This document shows, in pieces, positions 62,016 to 64,000 of a stretch of DNA of 64,000 nt. Source of the DNA: Staphylococcus chromogenes (lineage in GTDB: Bacteria; Bacillota; Bacilli; Staphylococcales; Staphylococcaceae); NCBI RefSeq assembly GCF_029024625.1, contig NZ_CP118953.1, positions 806,001-870,000 on the forward strand, given 5' to 3'. The notes beneath the pieces were generated by a model. The model searched no databases. It had not been told where the DNA came from and worked only from the letters and a program-made list of their open reading frames with translations. How positions within the stretch are numbered: position 1 is the stretch's first letter; each line of letters opens with the position of its first letter. A program made the translations under genes and the position numbers.

Positions 62016-62831
62016 ATGTTAGAACAATTGTTTATATTCTTTAAAAATGTTCCACGACACGTTCGTCACAGTCAATATCGCTTATTTCAACAAAAAAAGC
62101 AATTAACGCTCATGGTAGCGATTTTTCTCGCAATAATCTTATTGTTAAAAGTTCTTTTAACTGCAATGGCACTTCCTGAAATTACGCAAGCGACTATCCT
62201 GTATCGCTTAGCTGGTTTCTTCATTTTTGGAGTTATCTTCATTGCGATTTGGAACAACTATAAAAATTTCCCTCGGGATTATTATGTGACACGTCACTTT
62301 AATAGTAGTCCAATGTTGCATATATTAATTTCAAGTTGTATTTATAGTTTGGTGCTTTTGTTATTGATGACTGTTATAGGAATTGTCAAGCCCGTGAATG
62401 CGGACACTTTAATTGTAGGTGTATTATTTTATACATTTATGACATTTATATTTATAGCACTTTTATCCTACTTGTTAGGACTTATTCGTATCATTTATGC
62501 CAAATTAGATGTGATTTTTTACATTTTGGTGTTCATTGTCTTTTGTTTGTTACCTATTATTTTTATAAAAGGAACGATTCATGGTGGCTTATCACATTTC
62601 CTTATGCTTAATCCGGTGTACTATTTAGTCAATGGGTTTCAACAATCTGTAATTGTTGGCTCTCACGCTTTAAATCATCTTGGTTATCATTTTTATTTTA
62701 TTTGTTGGATCGGTTTATTGACTGTACTCAATTTTGCGCTTAATGACTATGTTTCACAACTGAGACCAAATGAACACATTCAAACGCAAGTGCATGCAAA
62801 AACGGGGCTGGAACATAAAGATTACCAATAA
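62016..62831 (+). CDS. ABC-2 type permease partner of the TagH-like protein
   Basis: 271 aa with six membrane helices and a TagG-like layout (LMLNPVYYLVNGFQQSVIVGSHAL near the end). It starts 8 bp after the TagH-like gene and surely shares its transcript. Substrate unknown. Ends at hairpin copy 6. Confidence 0.8.
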   Translation: MLEQLFIFFKNVPRHVRHSQYRLFQQKKQLTLMVAIFLAIILLLKVLLTAMALPEITQATILYRLAGFFIFGVIFIAIWNNYKNFPRDYYVTRHFNSSPMLHILISSCIYSLVLLLLMTVIGIVKPVNADTLIVGVLFYTFMTFIFIALLSYLLGLIRIIYAKLDVIFYILVFIVFCLLPIIFIKGTIHGGLSHFLMLNPVYYLVNGFQQSVIVGSHALNHLGYHFYFICWIGLLTVLNFALNDYVSQLRPNEHIQTQVHAKTGLEHKDYQ

Positions 62832-62837
62832 TTAGAA

Positions 62838-62875
62838 AGCCATCAAAATTTATCTAAGAATAAATTTTGATGGCT
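62838..62875. repeat. 38-bp repeated hairpin, copy 6
   Basis: Perfect arms AGCCATCAAAATTTA / TAAATTTTGATGGCT with the 8-nt loop TCTAAGAA, then ATTTTGATACAACTTAGTTC. It lies after the ABC permease, upstream of the possible structured RNA, with the next recognised gene convergent. Confidence 0.88.
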
Positions 62876-63050
62876 ATTTTGATACAACTTAGTTCATAAA
62901 AATTGAGTTGGTAAAGCAGATTTTATAACTTTAGAGCGATGAATAATTATAGCAAATTTGATGGTTTCCTAAGCTGAGACTTCTGAGGCATCTAGCCGAA
63001 ACCGAAATTCCATTTTAAGATTTTTTGCTGACTACAATAAAATAGTGGCA
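62876..63050. repeat. Long repeat tail shared with 11090-11225
   Basis: In order it shares GATACAACTTAGTTC, TTGAGTTGGTAAAG, TTTATAACTTTAG, CCTAAGCTGAGAC and TTCCATTTT with the sequence after hairpin copy 2. The sequence here is longer and continues into the inverted-repeat-rich region. Confidence 0.5.
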
Positions 63051-63243
63051 GTAGCTGACTGGATTACGTATGCGCTTTTCAAGCTTTACCCAACTTTAAA
63101 TAAGGACCACCTATTCACGTATGTTCATAGGTGTACTGAAGACGTAACTCATTACATTCCTAACGTCTTCAAGCACCGGCAGGCATTACTACGAAATCAA
63201 ATAGATTTCTGTAATGCACCAAGAAAAGCAAGGCTTTATGGAA
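63008..63243. ncRNA. Possible structured RNA (multi-branch fold), strand unknown
   Basis: Nested inverted repeats: TTCCAT (63008-63013) with ATGGAA (63238-63243); GCTTTTC (63074-63080) with GAAAAGC (63223-63229); and inside these three hairpins. The hairpins are CACCTAT/ATAGGTG (63108-63133), TGAAGACGT/ACGTCTTCA (63137-63171) and GCATTAC..GAAATC/GATTTC.GTAATGC (63183-63217). A GTG-started 69-codon ORF (63045-63254) runs through it without a ribosome-binding site or recognisable family. I know no named RNA with this fold. No clear promoter or terminator fixes the strand. Confidence 0.35.
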
Positions 63244-63295
63244 CAATCAAATAAATGAAATTAATTATGTCTCACCCCCGCTTTTTTATAATACA

Positions 63296-64000
63296 TTAGT
63301 GTGCAAAGAGTTTTTTCATTAGTTTTTCTTCGGTGAAGACCCATCCAGTATAGGAGTGGATGACTTTCATATTTTCATCAAGGTGTGCGATGGCTACAAA
63401 TTGATAGTGGTCATTTTTTAAATAACGCAAATCAATAAAACGTAACTCTGTAGTTTTATTATCAATATGTTCAATATGCCAACGATAAATAGATGAAAAA
63501 TTCAAAAATGCACGTATGTTAGAATCATATTGTGCATATTGCATTACGACATCACTTGGGTAAGGTTGTCGTTCGACTTTATCGCTAAATACAATATTTC
63601 GACCATAACTTCGACCTACATAATCATGTTTTTCTGTTTGAATAGCGATGCGCCATTGGAAAAAGCGAATTGTAGGGGCTACAAACACTTTTATTGGTGT
63701 CCCTAGATGTTCAACTTGGTTTAACGCTTGTTTTTTCAGCCAACTCTGCATAATAAAACGTAAAATGTAATACATGATGAGTAGAATAAGGATAGGGCCA
63801 AAAACAATGTAAGGATGTACGCCTAAAGCCCATATAACAATACCAATCATCAAAATAAAAAAGATGATAGGGTCAAATGTGTTAATCACACTGAGTTGAA
63901 TCCATTTGTTGGAAATAGGCCGTAGCGCTTGGGTGCCGTATGAATTGAAAATATCTACAAAGACATGTAAAAATACAGCCAACTGTGCCCATAACCATAC
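63296..64000 (-). CDS. Metal-dependent hydrolase, YfhP/DUF457 type (5' end beyond window)
   Basis: The frame is open to the right edge; 228 residues follow the first visible Met and more lie outside. It begins FLHVFVDIFNSYGTQ, the His/Asp-containing membrane motif of the YdjM/DUF457 family. Three membrane helices and a long cytosolic C-terminal domain (FFQWRIAIQTEKHDYVGRS) follow. In Bacillus the homologue YfhP lies near yfhH and mutY, which agrees with the neighbours here. Membrane-bound; reaction unproven. Confidence 0.8.
   Translation of the reverse strand, partial: VWLWAQLAVFLHVFVDIFNSYGTQALRPISNKWIQLSVINTFDPIIFFILMIGIVIWALGVHPYIVFGPILILLIMYYILRFIMQSWLKKQALNQVEHLGTPIKVFVAPTIRFFQWRIAIQTEKHDYVGRSYGRNIVFSDKVERQPYPSDVVMQYAQYDSNIRAFLNFSSIYRWHIEHIDNKTTELRFIDLRYLKNDHYQFVAIAHLDENMKVIHSYTGWVFTEEKLMKKLFAH

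Noticed and set aside
63045..63254. 69-codon ORF with GTG start after hairpin copy 6
   Set aside because: No ribosome-binding site, no recognisable family, and the sequence is dominated by inverted repeats that fit an RNA fold better than a protein gene.

Overview
The window is low-GC Firmicute chromosome and clearly Staphylococcus. The vraU-vraT-vraS-vraR operon, murT-gatD, nos-pheA, pcrB-pcrA-ligA-camS, gatCAB-dagK-rlmD, ferritin, sgtB-recX and cidC are staphylococcal in sequence, length and order. It is not typical S. aureus: a gluconate operon and a beta-helix protein sit in this neighbourhood, and the CamS signal peptide differs. I cannot name the species. There are no rRNA or tRNA genes, CRISPR arrays, prophages or intact insertion sequences; almost everything is core chromosome.

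Layout. 1-487: 3' end of an ABC permease. 605-4274: gluconate operon gntR-gntK-gntP, with a promoter, a GntR palindrome and a cre-like site stacked within about 50 bp. 4315-9864: small or poorly known genes (DUF2188, thioredoxin-like, a DUF1700/DUF4097 membrane pair, a C45-type hydrolase, an NTF2-like protein, a one-TM protein). 9937-16914: lactonase, aldehyde dehydrogenase, GNAT, ppaC, pncA, beta-helix protein, pheA. 16958-21279: nos, pncB-nadE, a UPF0316 membrane protein and a NETI protein. 21544-34882: purB, a TrpR-like regulator, pcrB-pcrA-ligA-camS, putP and gatCAB. 35173-46306: dagK, rlmD, esterase, DUF3267 protein, dinB, exonuclease, ftnA, murT-gatD, aromatic-acid-exporter-like protein, map. 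46402-49164: the vra cell-wall stress operon. 49368-56327: carbonic anhydrase, YihY, YtxH, PtpA, UPF0435, M29 aminopeptidase, thioesterase, YfkAB radical SAM protein, SE1561-type peptide and a DJ-1/PfpI protein, a cluster resembling the yfk region of Bacillus. 56553-64000: cidC, sgtB, recX, yfhH, a degenerate ABC ATPase with its permease, and a metal-dependent hydrolase cut by the window edge.

Functional links. pncA, pncB and nadE together make a nicotinamide-to-NAD salvage route around the nos-pheA pair. murT-gatD, sgtB and vraTSR all act on cell-wall synthesis or its surveillance. pcrA, ligA, dinB, recX and the DnaQ-like exonuclease concern DNA replication and repair.

Most notable non-genic signal. 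A 38-bp hairpin (15-bp arms, always an 8-nt loop of variable sequence) occurs six times, each time between convergent genes. Two copies (near 11050 and 62840) continue into a longer shared sequence. Next to the last copy, 63008-63243 contains five nested or consecutive inverted repeats that fold as a multi-branched RNA and are not explained by a convincing protein gene.
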